A stretch of 64,000 bases of DNA. It comes from Flavobacterium sp. SUN046. GTDB lineage: Bacteria > Bacteroidota > Bacteroidia > Flavobacteriales > Flavobacteriaceae. The translations under genes and the position numbers were made by a program. This document shows positions 54,162 to 61,986 of the stretch, piece after piece. The notes beneath the pieces are model-generated. The model did no database searches. It was not told the origin of the DNA and was given only the letters and a program-made list of their open reading frames with translations. Each line of letters opens with the position of its first letter. The stretch's first letter is position 1. The stretch lies in contig NZ_JAPQNT010000001.1 of assembly GCF_028867965.1 (NCBI RefSeq), positions 1 through 64,000 of the forward strand, given 5' to 3'.

Positions 54162-56030
54162 TTATTTTTTAACTATTTTGACTGTTTTTTGTTTGTTGCT
54201 TGATGTTACTTTTACAAAATAAGTTCCTGAATTTAAAGTTGACAAATCAATTTGCACATCAGATTTATTAAACTTTTGATTTAAAATTAATTGACCAACC
54301 AAATTATAAACTAGTACTTCATCAATAATTTCATTCGATTTTAAATTCAAATTATTGATTACAGGATTGGGTTCAAACGACAAATTTTTCAATTCAAATT
54401 GCGCGTTGTTTAATGAAAGTTGTACTAAAACCGGCAAACGTGAAATGCTTTCATAACCACCAATTTTTTGAGAAGCATAATAAGTTGTTCCGTTTACTAA
54501 AAGAGTATTTAGTGGTAATGATGTTGTGGTTGCATTTTTATTAGCTCCAGAATACCAACCTATATTTTGACCAGAAACCGACAAATCAGCTAAAGTTGCT
54601 CCTTGAATAAAAATTTGTGAAGTATTTCCTGTTGGTGGTGGTGTTGTGGTTAGGTTTACATCAATATTTGAAATTACAACAGGACTACAACTGTTTGTTG
54701 TTCCGCCTTCAGTATCAGAAACTACTATAGTATGAGTTCCTAATGCAACATTTGTAAAAATTGGGCTAAATTGGGCATATCCACCATCTAAAGAATATTT
54801 ATAAGTTCCATAACCTTCAACTTCTACTGTTAAGGTTTGAACTCCAGAATTGTTCACAATAGAATATCCAATTCCAATTGGAGAAGCTGGTCCAGATTGA
54901 ATAACTTGAAAATCTGAAGACATTCCTTGACATCCCATAGCAGTTACATCTGTAAATTCAACTGAATAATTTCTTGTTGCTCCACTTTGATCTGGTGTAT
55001 TTACTAAATAAGTTGCATTTGTTGCTCCTGCTATGGCAACTCCATTCAAATACCATTGATAGGTATGATTCATATTTGGACCAAAGTAACCTGAGGAAAC
55101 CTGCAACAACATCGGATTAATTACGGTATTCGAATTATAATCAACACACAACACATCCTCTAATACATAATTTGTATTAATTCTTGGATAAGGTAATACA
55201 GTAATTGTACCAGTTAATGATTGAATACCACAACCGCCAGTTGTTGTTGCTGAAAAGTTAGATAATCCTGAAGCTGTTGGCGTACCTGATATTGTTAATG
55301 TAGTACCCATTACCCAAGAAATAACACCTACAGGCAAACCTGTAACAGTGGCAACAGTTGCGCCACCACTTAACTGATATACAATATTTGTTATGGGTTG
55401 GTTATAGCAAAGGATTTGATTGGTTGTAGAAATTGGTGATATTAAGGTTAAAGTTGAAGCAGGAACAACTGAAATAGTCATTGTAACAGATGTGGCACAT
55501 TGACCTGGATCTGGAGTGAAAAGAAATGTTGTTGAACCTAAAACTGATGTATCAATTGTTGACGGCGACCATGTTCCTGTAATTCCGTCTGTTGAAGCAG
55601 TTGGAAAAGAAGGTGCATTAGAATTTTGACATAATGGAGCAAAAGTTATAAATGTTGGAATTACTTGCGGAATTACTTCTATAGCGAATGACCCTGTAGC
55701 AAAAGATGAAGTTGTATTGTTTTGAACTCTTACATAAATAGTTTGTTGATTACTCAAACTAATAAAAGGATTCGCGTTTACAGCATTTGCACCTAAATTG
55801 GCGTCTATAAAAGTTAAATGATAGGTAACATTATAATCTGCTGATAAACCCGATTGAGAACCAAGAATTATAGGTGTTTGCACCGTTAAATCAAAAGCTG
55901 TATTTCCATTAGCATCACACCTATAAAGGTTTGGTAAAAATGGCATTACAGGATCGGTTACAACAATGGAATTTGCATTTGATAATTGACCGATAAATAA
56001 AATAAAAAATAAAAGAGTACGGGTTTTCAT
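54162..56030 (-). CDS. Secreted protein with T9SS type A sorting domain
   Basis: A 622-residue protein: signal peptide (MKTRTLLFFILFIGQLSNA), several Ig/PKD-like beta domains of N, T, G and S-rich sequence, then a C-terminal sorting domain of about 75 residues (FEPNPVINNLNLKS, VYNLVGQLIL, STLNSGTYFVKVTS, ending in KKTVKIVKK-like sequence), the TIGR04183 type A signal. It should cross the outer membrane by the T9SS encoded in part by gldKLMN here. The ATG at 56030 is preferred to one at 56051, which would add seven residues before the signal. Function unknown; adhesion is possible. Confidence 0.88.
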   Translation of the reverse strand: MKTRTLLFFILFIGQLSNANSIVVTDPVMPFLPNLYRCDANGNTAFDLTVQTPIILGSQSGLSADYNVTYHLTFIDANLGANAVNANPFISLSNQQTIYVRVQNNTTSSFATGSFAIEVIPQVIPTFITFAPLCQNSNAPSFPTASTDGITGTWSPSTIDTSVLGSTTFLFTPDPGQCATSVTMTISVVPASTLTLISPISTTNQILCYNQPITNIVYQLSGGATVATVTGLPVGVISWVMGTTLTISGTPTASGLSNFSATTTGGCGIQSLTGTITVLPYPRINTNYVLEDVLCVDYNSNTVINPMLLQVSSGYFGPNMNHTYQWYLNGVAIAGATNATYLVNTPDQSGATRNYSVEFTDVTAMGCQGMSSDFQVIQSGPASPIGIGYSIVNNSGVQTLTVEVEGYGTYKYSLDGGYAQFSPIFTNVALGTHTIVVSDTEGGTTNSCSPVVISNIDVNLTTTPPPTGNTSQIFIQGATLADLSVSGQNIGWYSGANKNATTTSLPLNTLLVNGTTYYASQKIGGYESISRLPVLVQLSLNNAQFELKNLSFEPNPVINNLNLKSNEIIDEVLVYNLVGQLILNQKFNKSDVQIDLSTLNSGTYFVKVTSSNKQKTVKIVKK

Positions 56031-56178
56031 AGTATTATGTTTACAAAACAAAGCTAATCAATTTAATGATACCTTATTACTAAATACTATTTAAAAGTAA
56101 AAACACGTAAAACTACGCATTTAGATAGCATACAAACTTTTTACTTTTATACTTTATTTCAAAGCTAAATCCAAAACC

Positions 56179-56388
56179 ATGAATCAATATGCAATTCAAT
56201 CATCAAATATTCTTTTTATCGGTTATAATGAAGTAAATAATGTACTAGAAATAGAATTCAAACTAAGTGTCGTGCATCAATATTTTGATGTTCCTTTGGA
56301 TGAGTTTGTAGCTTTGATGAAATCTACGGACACTGAAGAATTTTATTTCAACTTTATCTATTGCAAGTACCACTATGATGCTTTTTGA
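56179..56388 (+). CDS. KTSC domain protein
   Basis: A 69-residue protein consisting of one KTSC domain: SSNILFIGYNEVNNVLEIEF, YFDVPLDEFVALMKS and the aromatic FNFIYCKYHYDAF end. The domain was named after lysyl-tRNA synthetase-associated sequences and has no proven role; RNA or nucleic acid binding has been suggested. It is monocistronic and ends before a bidirectional terminator. Confidence 0.8.
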   Translation: MNQYAIQSSNILFIGYNEVNNVLEIEFKLSVVHQYFDVPLDEFVALMKSTDTEEFYFNFIYCKYHYDAF

Positions 56389-56427
56389 GCGTTTATTCAT
56401 TAGATTCTTAAACTTTTATCATAACAA

Positions 56428-56465
56428 AAAAAGACAAACCAATTTACATAGTTTGTCTTTTTTTT
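56428..56465. terminator. Bidirectional terminator between the KTSC gene and the tRNA unit
   Basis: AAAAAGACAAAC (56428-56439) pairs perfectly with GTTTGTCTTTTT (56451-56462). T tracts lie on both strands. It can end the KTSC transcript and, on the minus strand, any transcript through the tRNA/GIY-YIG unit. Confidence 0.88.
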
Positions 56466-56466
56466 G

Positions 56467-56560
56467 TGACCTCGGCAGGGTTCGAACCTGCAACCATCAG
56501 AGCCGAAATCTGATATTCCCTGCCTGCCGGCAGGCAGGTATCCAGTTGAACTGCGCAGCC
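56467..56560 (-). pseudogene. Broken tRNA-Arg copy split by a 20-bp palindrome
   Basis: This is a second copy of the intact tRNA-Arg at 56862-56935. It keeps the T arm, anticodon arm (TTTCGGC loop) and acceptor, but CCTGCCTGCCGGCAGGCAGG is inserted after GGATA in the D arm (56519-56538). Two more changes weaken it: U8 is C, and the acceptor pair 5-68 is G-A. The length is 94 instead of 74 nt. It is very unlikely to work unless the palindrome is removed. Confidence 0.85.
56519..56538. repeat. 20-bp perfect palindrome inserted in the tRNA copy
   Basis: CCTGCCTGCCGGCAGGCAGG is its own reverse complement. Comparing the two tRNA copies shows it as a clean insertion between GATATTC and TATCCAG (plus strand), with no loss of tRNA bases. 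It is 80% GC in a 30% GC region. Confidence 0.9.
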
Positions 56561-56568
56561 AATTTATC

Positions 56569-56814
56569 TTATTTATTTATATATATTTTTAGAAATTCTC
56601 TTCCACTACCTGTTTTGAAATATTTTTCACGAAGAACAGCTTCTTCTCTAGTAATAAATTTTTCAAAGTATACCAATTTCCACGGAATAAAACCTTTTGT
56701 AGACCTAGTTTTACCAGAATTATGCTCTTTTAATCTATTTTCAATATTAGATGTTTGACCTTTATAAAGCCTACCATCAATTTCACTTTCTAAGACATAC
56801 ACAAAATAATACAT
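56569..56814 (-). CDS. GIY-YIG nuclease domain protein
   Basis: An 81-residue protein that is just a GIY-YIG domain: YVL (6-8) and YKG (17-19) as the namesake motif, catalytic Arg27 (NRLKEHN) and Glu63 (AVLREKYFK). This fold occurs in UvrC, Slx1 and intron homing endonucleases; the short stand-alone UPF0213 type is common in Flavobacteria. It lies 47 bp downstream of an intact tRNA-Arg and 8 bp upstream of its broken copy, all on the minus strand. I infer a link to tRNA-targeted spread; no activity is shown. Confidence 0.88.
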   Translation of the reverse strand: MYYFVYVLESEIDGRLYKGQTSNIENRLKEHNSGKTRSTKGFIPWKLVYFEKFITREEAVLREKYFKTGSGREFLKIYINK

Positions 56815-56861
56815 TTATCTAGTAAATTTAATATGTCATTTAATTAAAATTGACTTTTTTG

Positions 56862-56935
56862 TGACCGCGGCAGGGTTCGAACCTGCAACCATCAGAGCCG
56901 AAATCTGATATTCTATCCAGTTGAACTACGCAGCC
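56862..56935 (-). tRNA. tRNA-Arg (anticodon UCG)
   Basis: A 74-nt tRNA folding into a full cloverleaf: acceptor GGCTGCG with CGCGGTC, D arm GTTC/GAAT, anticodon stem ATCAGA/TCTGAT with loop TTTCGGC giving anticodon TCG, T arm GCAGGTTCGAACCTGC, discriminator A. CCA is not encoded. It reads CGA and possibly other CGN codons. A near copy lies at 56467-56560. Confidence 0.93.
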
Positions 56936-56966
56936 AATTTAAAGTTTTAGATTATTACTTTAATTT

Positions 56967-57001
56967 AAAAAACACCTACAAGGTTTTGAAAACCTTGCAG
57001 G
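56967..57001 (-). terminator. Hairpin terminator after the yqeY-like gene
   Basis: CAAGGTTTT-G-AAAACCTTG with outer CCT/AGG pairs lies at 56975-57001. On the minus strand it is followed by TGTTTTTT, 13 bp beyond the stop at 57014. The same acctacaaggttttgaaaac palindrome is common in Bacteroidetes genomes. Confidence 0.8.
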
Positions 57002-57013
57002 AATTCATATAAA

Positions 57014-57463
57014 TTAAACTAAAAGTTTTTTAACAATAGCCGAAATAGTTTTTCCTTCTGCTTGTCCACCGATTTGTGCTGATGCTGCTCCCATAACTTT
57101 TCCCATTGAAGCAATTCCTGATGCTCCAGTTTCTGCAATAATTTTGGCAACAATTGCTTCTACTTCTGCTTCAGATAATTGTGTTGGAAGGAATTTTTCG
57201 ATAACTGCAATTTGAGCTAATTCTGGTTCAGCTAAGTCTGGACGGTTTTGAGTTGTGAAAATTTCAGCACTGTCTTTTCGCATTTTTACTAATCGTTGTA
57301 AAATTTTAATTTCGTCAGCTTCTGTGATTTCTTCTTTTGAACCTGTAGCGGTTTGTGCCAACAAAATTTCCGATTTAATTGCTCTTAATGCTTCTAATGC
57401 AACGGTATCTTTAGCACGCATTGCGTCTTTCATTACGTCCATTATTTTGGTTTGTAAGCTCAT
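57014..57463 (-). CDS. GatB/YqeY domain protein
   Basis: A 149-residue YqeY-type protein, equal to the C-terminal tRNA-binding domain of the GatB amidotransferase subunit standing alone. Typical segments are MKDAMRAKDTVALEALRAIKSEI in part, ILQRLVKMRKDSAEIF, IEKFLPTQLSEAEVEAIV and MGKVMGAASAQIGGQAEGKTIS. The exact role is unknown; a link to tRNA-dependent amidation is possible. It lies downstream of ftsZ, as often in Flavobacteria. Confidence 0.93.
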   Translation of the reverse strand: MSLQTKIMDVMKDAMRAKDTVALEALRAIKSEILLAQTATGSKEEITEADEIKILQRLVKMRKDSAEIFTTQNRPDLAEPELAQIAVIEKFLPTQLSEAEVEAIVAKIIAETGASGIASMGKVMGAASAQIGGQAEGKTISAIVKKLLV

Positions 57464-57527
57464 TTTATGTAAGATTTTTGATATTAGATATTAGATTTCT
57501 GATTTTTTATACCATTAGATTACTATT

Positions 57528-57660
57528 TAGCCCTGATAGTAGTATGTATCCTTTTTTGTTGCCTTCGAGTGCCTCAGGCAACAAAAAAACTTCTGGCAAT
57601 AAAAAAGATACTTCGTATAGCAGGAAAATGGATTGCAAAAATACCCAAACCATTCGCTCC
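57528..57660 (+). repeat. Dispersed intergenic element, full copy (copy B)
   Basis: Starts TAGCCCTGATAG and ends TAGCAGGAAAATGGATTGCA then aaaatacccaaaccattcgc. The centre is a long nested hairpin: TATCCTTTTTTGTTGCC with GGCAACAAAAAA, then a second AAAAAAGATA that could pair outside it. Same end blocks as copies at 22250 and 27577, with an unrelated arm. Confidence 0.88.
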
Positions 57661-57720
57661 AAAAAGCTTTGCAAATTTAGACAATTTTTTAATAATAAAA
57701 TAGAGATTAGTTCGTTCCTC

Positions 57721-57764
57721 GCAAAAACAAAATAACCCGAAATTTCAATTGAACTTTCGGGTTA
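57721..57764 (-). terminator. Terminator of the mur-fts operon
   Basis: TAACCCGAAA (57733-57742) pairs with TTTCGGGTTA (57755-57764), 10 bp; on the minus strand ATTTTGTTTTTGC follows. It lies 22 bp beyond the ftsZ stop. Confidence 0.82.
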
Positions 57765-57786
57765 CCTATTTTTAATTAACTTATGA

Positions 57787-59730
57787 TTAATCTACATTAT
57801 CGTGTAGAAATGAATTGTTGGAACGTAATTGAATATCATCATTACTATCGGTTCCTAAAGACATTCTTGAGTTATTATTTAAAGTTCTATTGTCAGTTAA
57901 ATCAACACCTAATCGTTTGTAAGCTGGCTCTTTTTCAAGTTCGTCAACTCGTGATGGATTGTTGTGAAATTTGTAATTGAAATCTTTTAACTTACGTCTT
58001 CTTTCGTCTGCACGCAACTTCAATGTTTCTTCAATTGTCATTTCAACTGGAGAAATATCGTCAGAATGCGTTGCGTAAGTTGGTTTTGTTGGTTCAGCAA
58101 CTTTCATTGTGAAATTCAACGATTCTTCAATTGGTTCTATTTTAGTTTCAGCCGCTGGTTTTGAACCTAACAAATCGTTTTCGATTTCCATATACTCTTC
58201 AAGAGAATATTTGATAATTCCGTTTTCTTTCAATTCAGTTACTGGAACAAATTCAACAGCTTCATTAACTTTTATGTCTTTAGTTTCGGCAGATAAATCA
58301 AAAATAATTCTTTCTTCTGCTACGATATTTTCAACTGGTTTAGCCACTGGCAAATCGAAAGAGAATGTAATTTGCTCTTCTTCTTTAGCGATGAATTGTG
58401 GTTCCACAACTTTAATTTCGTTTACAACAGGAGTTGTGAATGTAAAATCGATGTCTTTAATAGGAGAAACAATTTCAAAAGTAACATCAAGGTTACGAAT
58501 GAATTCGTTCATAGCAATTAAGTCATTTTCAACTTTAGCAACAACTGGTTCCAATTTTATTTCGTCTTCGATTAATTCGAAAATGATTTTTTCTTCTTTA
58601 ACTTCGGTAGGAACTTCAATTGGAGTTTCTACCTTCGTTTGAAAAAAATCAACTGGCTTTTGAGTTAAATCGTGAACTAATTTTTGCTCATCTTCTAATG
58701 AGTGAATTATTTTTTTAACTTCCGTATTGATGATTCCGTCTTGTTGTTCTACATTAAAACCTGTAGCAATAATAGTTACAGCAATTGAATCGCCTAAGCT
58801 TTCGTCTTCACCAACACCCATAATAATATTGGCATTGTGACCCGCTTCTGCTTGAATGTGTTCGTTTATTTCAGCGATTTCATCCATTGTTATCTCATTC
58901 GAACCAGAAACGATAAGCAACAATACGTTTTTGGCACCTGTAATTTTATTATCATCTAATAATGGAGAATCTAAAGCCGCAACAATAGCCTCTTTAGCTC
59001 TGTTATCACCTAAAGAGATTGATGAACCCATGATAGCCGTTCCGCTATTAAACAATACGGTTTTCACATCTCTTAAATCGATATTTTGAGTATAGTGGTG
59101 TGTAATTACTTCGGCAATTCCTCTTGAAGCAGTAGCTAAAACTTCATCAGCTTTAGAGAAACCAGCTTTGAAACCAAGATTTCCGTATACTTCTCTTAAT
59201 TTGTTGTTGTTGATTACAATCAAAGAATCAACTTGCTTGCGTAATTTTTCTATTCCTAATCTTGCTTGATCTTGACGGACTTTACCTTCAAATGAGAATG
59301 GCAACGTTACAATTCCAACCGTAAGAATATCTCTTTCTTTCGCCAATTGAGCAATTACAGGCGCAGCACCAGTTCCAGTTCCACCACCCATTCCTGCGGT
59401 AATGAAAACCATTTTGGTATTGCTGTCTAACATTTTTTCAATATCTCCAACGCTTTCTATTGCCGATTGTTGTCCAACATCAGGATTTGCTCCAGCACCT
59501 AAACCTTCCGTTAAGTTTACACCTAATTGAATTTTATTAGGCACAGGACTGTTTTGTAATGCCTGTGAGTCAGTATTACAAACTATGAAATCTACACCTT
59601 TGATTCCTTGTTTAAACATGTGGTTGATTGCGTTGCTTCCACCGCCACCAACTCCGATAACTTTAATAACATTCGATTGATTTTTAGGTAAATCGAATGA
59701 TATGCTTCCAAATTCTGAGTTGCTCATCAT
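57787..59730 (-). CDS. ftsZ: Cell division protein FtsZ
   Basis: A 647-residue tubulin-like GTPase that forms the division ring. The GTP signature GGGTGTGA is at residues 115-122, and the T7 loop and core are intact to about residue 330. The remaining 300 residues are an acidic, low-complexity linker typical of Bacteroidetes FtsZ, followed by a conserved KEPAYKRLGVDL segment near 600 and a polar tail. Two adjacent ATGs start it (59730 or 59727). Last gene of murG-murC-ftsQ-ftsA-ftsZ. Confidence 0.97.
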   Translation of the reverse strand: MMSNSEFGSISFDLPKNQSNVIKVIGVGGGGSNAINHMFKQGIKGVDFIVCNTDSQALQNSPVPNKIQLGVNLTEGLGAGANPDVGQQSAIESVGDIEKMLDSNTKMVFITAGMGGGTGTGAAPVIAQLAKERDILTVGIVTLPFSFEGKVRQDQARLGIEKLRKQVDSLIVINNNKLREVYGNLGFKAGFSKADEVLATASRGIAEVITHHYTQNIDLRDVKTVLFNSGTAIMGSSISLGDNRAKEAIVAALDSPLLDDNKITGAKNVLLLIVSGSNEITMDEIAEINEHIQAEAGHNANIIMGVGEDESLGDSIAVTIIATGFNVEQQDGIINTEVKKIIHSLEDEQKLVHDLTQKPVDFFQTKVETPIEVPTEVKEEKIIFELIEDEIKLEPVVAKVENDLIAMNEFIRNLDVTFEIVSPIKDIDFTFTTPVVNEIKVVEPQFIAKEEEQITFSFDLPVAKPVENIVAEERIIFDLSAETKDIKVNEAVEFVPVTELKENGIIKYSLEEYMEIENDLLGSKPAAETKIEPIEESLNFTMKVAEPTKPTYATHSDDISPVEMTIEETLKLRADERRRKLKDFNYKFHNNPSRVDELEKEPAYKRLGVDLTDNRTLNNNSRMSLGTDSNDDIQLRSNNSFLHDNVD

Positions 59731-59820
59731 ACTATTTTGGTTTTGTTTGATTTTATTCTGTATCCTTGTTTTGTTTTTTTATCTAAATCTAATATCTGAC
59801 ATTTAAAATCTAATATTAAA

Positions 59821-61212
59821 TTACTCTGCATTGTCTAAGAAATCTTTAATCTTATCTACATATTTATCGAAGAATGATCTTCTGATTTTGTTTTCTGTAG
59901 TTTCAATTTCTCTCTCAACTTTAACTTCTGCTTTTGGCGTTTCAACTTCTTCAACTTGCGGTGCAATTGGCTCTTCAACTGCTGGTCTTACAACTTGTCT
60001 TGGTTGCGGAACAGCTTGCGTTACTTCTAATTTGTAAGCACTTTGCGTATTATTTGCAATGCTATTCATCACTAAACCAACTGCTGTCGCGAATAATGGA
60101 CTCGAAATATCTTCGCTTGAATTTCCTGCTAAATGCTCGTTTGGATAACCAATTCTAGTATCCATTCCAGTAATGTATTCTACTAATTGCTTGATGTGTT
60201 GCAATTGCGCTCCACCACCAGTTAATACGATACCTGCAATTAATTTCTTTCTTGGATCTTCGTGACCATAAGCCTTAATTTCTGTGAAAACTTGTTCGAT
60301 AATTTCAACCACACGAGCGTGAATGATTTTCGATAAATTTTTCAACGATATTTCTTTTGGTTCTCTTCCTCTTAAGCCTGGAATTGAAACAATTTCATTG
60401 TCTTTGTTTTCTCCTGGCCAAGCTGAACCAAATTTCACTTTTAATAATTCGGCTTGTTTTTCGATAATTGAACAACCTTCTTTGATGTCTTCTGTAATCA
60501 CATTTCCACCAAAAGGAACTACTGCGGTGTGTCGAATGATTCCATCTTTGAAAATGGCTAAATCTGTTGTTCCACCACCGATATCAATTAATGCTACACC
60601 AGCTTCTTTTTCCTCTTGGCTTAAAACTGCATCCGCCGAAGCTAATGGTTCTAATGTTAATCCAGACAATTCAATTCCTGAACTTTGAATACATCTTCCC
60701 ACATTTCTGATAGAAGCTGCTTGACCAACAACTACGTGAAAACTTGCTTCCAATCTTCCGCCGTACATTCCGATTGGTTCTTTGATTTCCGATTGTCCGT
60801 CGATTTTGAATTCTTGTGGCAATACATGGATAATTTCTTCTCCAGGCAACATTGCCAATTTATTTACTTGATCTATTAACAATTGAATGTCTTTTCCGCT
60901 GATTACTTCATCAGGATTGCTTCTGCTGATGTAATCGGTATGTTGCAAACTACGAATGTGTTGACCAGCAATACCAACCACACAATCATTGATTTTATAT
61001 CCAGAATTTTCTTCGGCTTCCATTACAGCTTGTTGAATAGACTGAATGGTTTGAGTAATATTATTGACAACACCTCTTGCCACACCTAAACTTTTGGCTT
61101 TTCCAAGACCTAAAATTTCAAGTTTGCCATATTCATTTTTCTTACCAATCATCGCTACAATTTTAGTCGTACCAATGTCTAATCCTACCGCAATGTTTTC
61201 TCTATTCTCCAT
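59821..61212 (-). CDS. ftsA: Cell division protein FtsA
   Basis: A 463-residue actin-like protein that anchors FtsZ to the membrane. Actin-family motifs: GLDIGTTKIVAMIG, GVALIDIGGGTTDLAIF and GIVLTGGGAQLQHI. A glutamate/valine/proline-rich linker (about 395-440) leads to the C-terminal amphipathic helix (RRSFFDKYVDKIKDFLDN) that binds the membrane. It lies 51 bp after ftsQ and 90 bp before ftsZ. Confidence 0.97.
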   Translation of the reverse strand: MENRENIAVGLDIGTTKIVAMIGKKNEYGKLEILGLGKAKSLGVARGVVNNITQTIQSIQQAVMEAEENSGYKINDCVVGIAGQHIRSLQHTDYISRSNPDEVISGKDIQLLIDQVNKLAMLPGEEIIHVLPQEFKIDGQSEIKEPIGMYGGRLEASFHVVVGQAASIRNVGRCIQSSGIELSGLTLEPLASADAVLSQEEKEAGVALIDIGGGTTDLAIFKDGIIRHTAVVPFGGNVITEDIKEGCSIIEKQAELLKVKFGSAWPGENKDNEIVSIPGLRGREPKEISLKNLSKIIHARVVEIIEQVFTEIKAYGHEDPRKKLIAGIVLTGGGAQLQHIKQLVEYITGMDTRIGYPNEHLAGNSSEDISSPLFATAVGLVMNSIANNTQSAYKLEVTQAVPQPRQVVRPAVEEPIAPQVEEVETPKAEVKVEREIETTENKIRRSFFDKYVDKIKDFLDNAE

Positions 61213-61263
61213 ATAGTCAATATAATTTGCCTATTACTTTTCGTTTTATGCTTTTTTGAAATT

Positions 61264-61986
61264 CTATTTTGTGCAAACAACTTGTTGCGTGAATCTCAAA
61301 TTTATTTTTTTATATTTATAAAGCGTACTATCTAAAACTGCTTTTTGAAAAAAGGCTTTATAATTCTTAAATTTTCTTTCTTCGTTAACCATTTTACCGA
61401 ACTCAATTTGATAATCAAAATTTCTATTCGTCATAATTAGGTCGTCTCCAGTCAAAATTTGCACACCAATGATGTTTTTTTTCAGAAACTCATCGTCGTA
61501 AATCATCTTCAAAATTTCAGATAATTTCTTTTTATTTTTATCCGTAATATCGCCCGAAATTAGCGGAACTCTTGCTGTATTAATATCTGAAAGCGGCATC
61601 TTATTTCCCTCATAATCAATATAAAAAGAACCAAACTCATCAAACACTCTCGCAATTGGTGTTTTTTGTTTCACCACAGCCTTAAGAACACCATCAACAG
61701 TAACAAAAACCTCTGACTTTTCAACCATAGGATGTTTGTTAATTGAATTTTCCAATTTGTTCAAATTTAAGTCCGATTTTGCTATGGTTCGCACATCATT
61801 GTTATTTTCTATTAACAATTTATTAACCGTTTTTTGTTCAACAAAATCGTTGTTTTCTCCAACAAAAACAACTTCTGATTTCTTTAATTTTCGTTGTGAA
61901 TTTCGATTTGATGTAAACGAATACAAAAAAATTACCAATACAAACATTAGTATCAATCTGATATTTATCCAATTGAAAAATTTCAT
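61264..61986 (-). CDS. ftsQ: Cell division protein FtsQ
   Basis: A 240-residue bitopic membrane protein: one N-terminal helix (IRLILMFVLVIFLYSFTS, about 9-26), a POTRA-like domain (VFVGENNDFVEQ, NKLENSINKHPMVEKSEVFV) and a beta domain. It lacks the usual hydrophilic N-terminal extension and is short, as in other Flavobacteria. Its ATG overlaps the murC stop by 4 bp (ATGA). Assignment rests on position and fold pattern. Confidence 0.9.
   Translation of the reverse strand: MKFFNWINIRLILMFVLVIFLYSFTSNRNSQRKLKKSEVVFVGENNDFVEQKTVNKLLIENNNDVRTIAKSDLNLNKLENSINKHPMVEKSEVFVTVDGVLKAVVKQKTPIARVFDEFGSFYIDYEGNKMPLSDINTARVPLISGDITDKNKKKLSEILKMIYDDEFLKKNIIGVQILTGDDLIMTNRNFDYQIEFGKMVNEERKFKNYKAFFQKAVLDSTLYKYKKINLRFTQQVVCTK

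Larger units (their letters stand above)
57464..57786. other. Intergenic region between ftsZ and the yqeY-like gene
   Basis: A 323-bp gap holding the full-length dispersed element (57528-57660) and the ftsZ terminator (57721-57764). Simple attaga/atttctga runs fill 57474-57527. No gene is credible. Confidence 0.6.

Noticed and set aside
56467..56560. Functional second tRNA-Arg, perhaps with an intron
   Set aside because: The 20-bp insert is in the D arm, not the anticodon loop where bacterial tRNA introns occur, and U8 and an acceptor pair are also lost.
56375..56758. 127-residue reading frame across the broken tRNA
   Set aside because: It translates a terminator, the tRNA copy and the 20-bp palindrome (PACRQAG) and runs antisense to the GIY-YIG gene; it is not a protein gene.
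58109..58642. 177-residue frame antisense to the ftsZ linker
   Set aside because: It is the mirror of a low-complexity acidic linker, giving a serine/threonine-rich translation without domains.
57787..58740. FtsZ C-terminal 300 residues as an unusual fusion
   Set aside because: Long acidic linkers after the GTPase core are normal in Bacteroidetes FtsZ.
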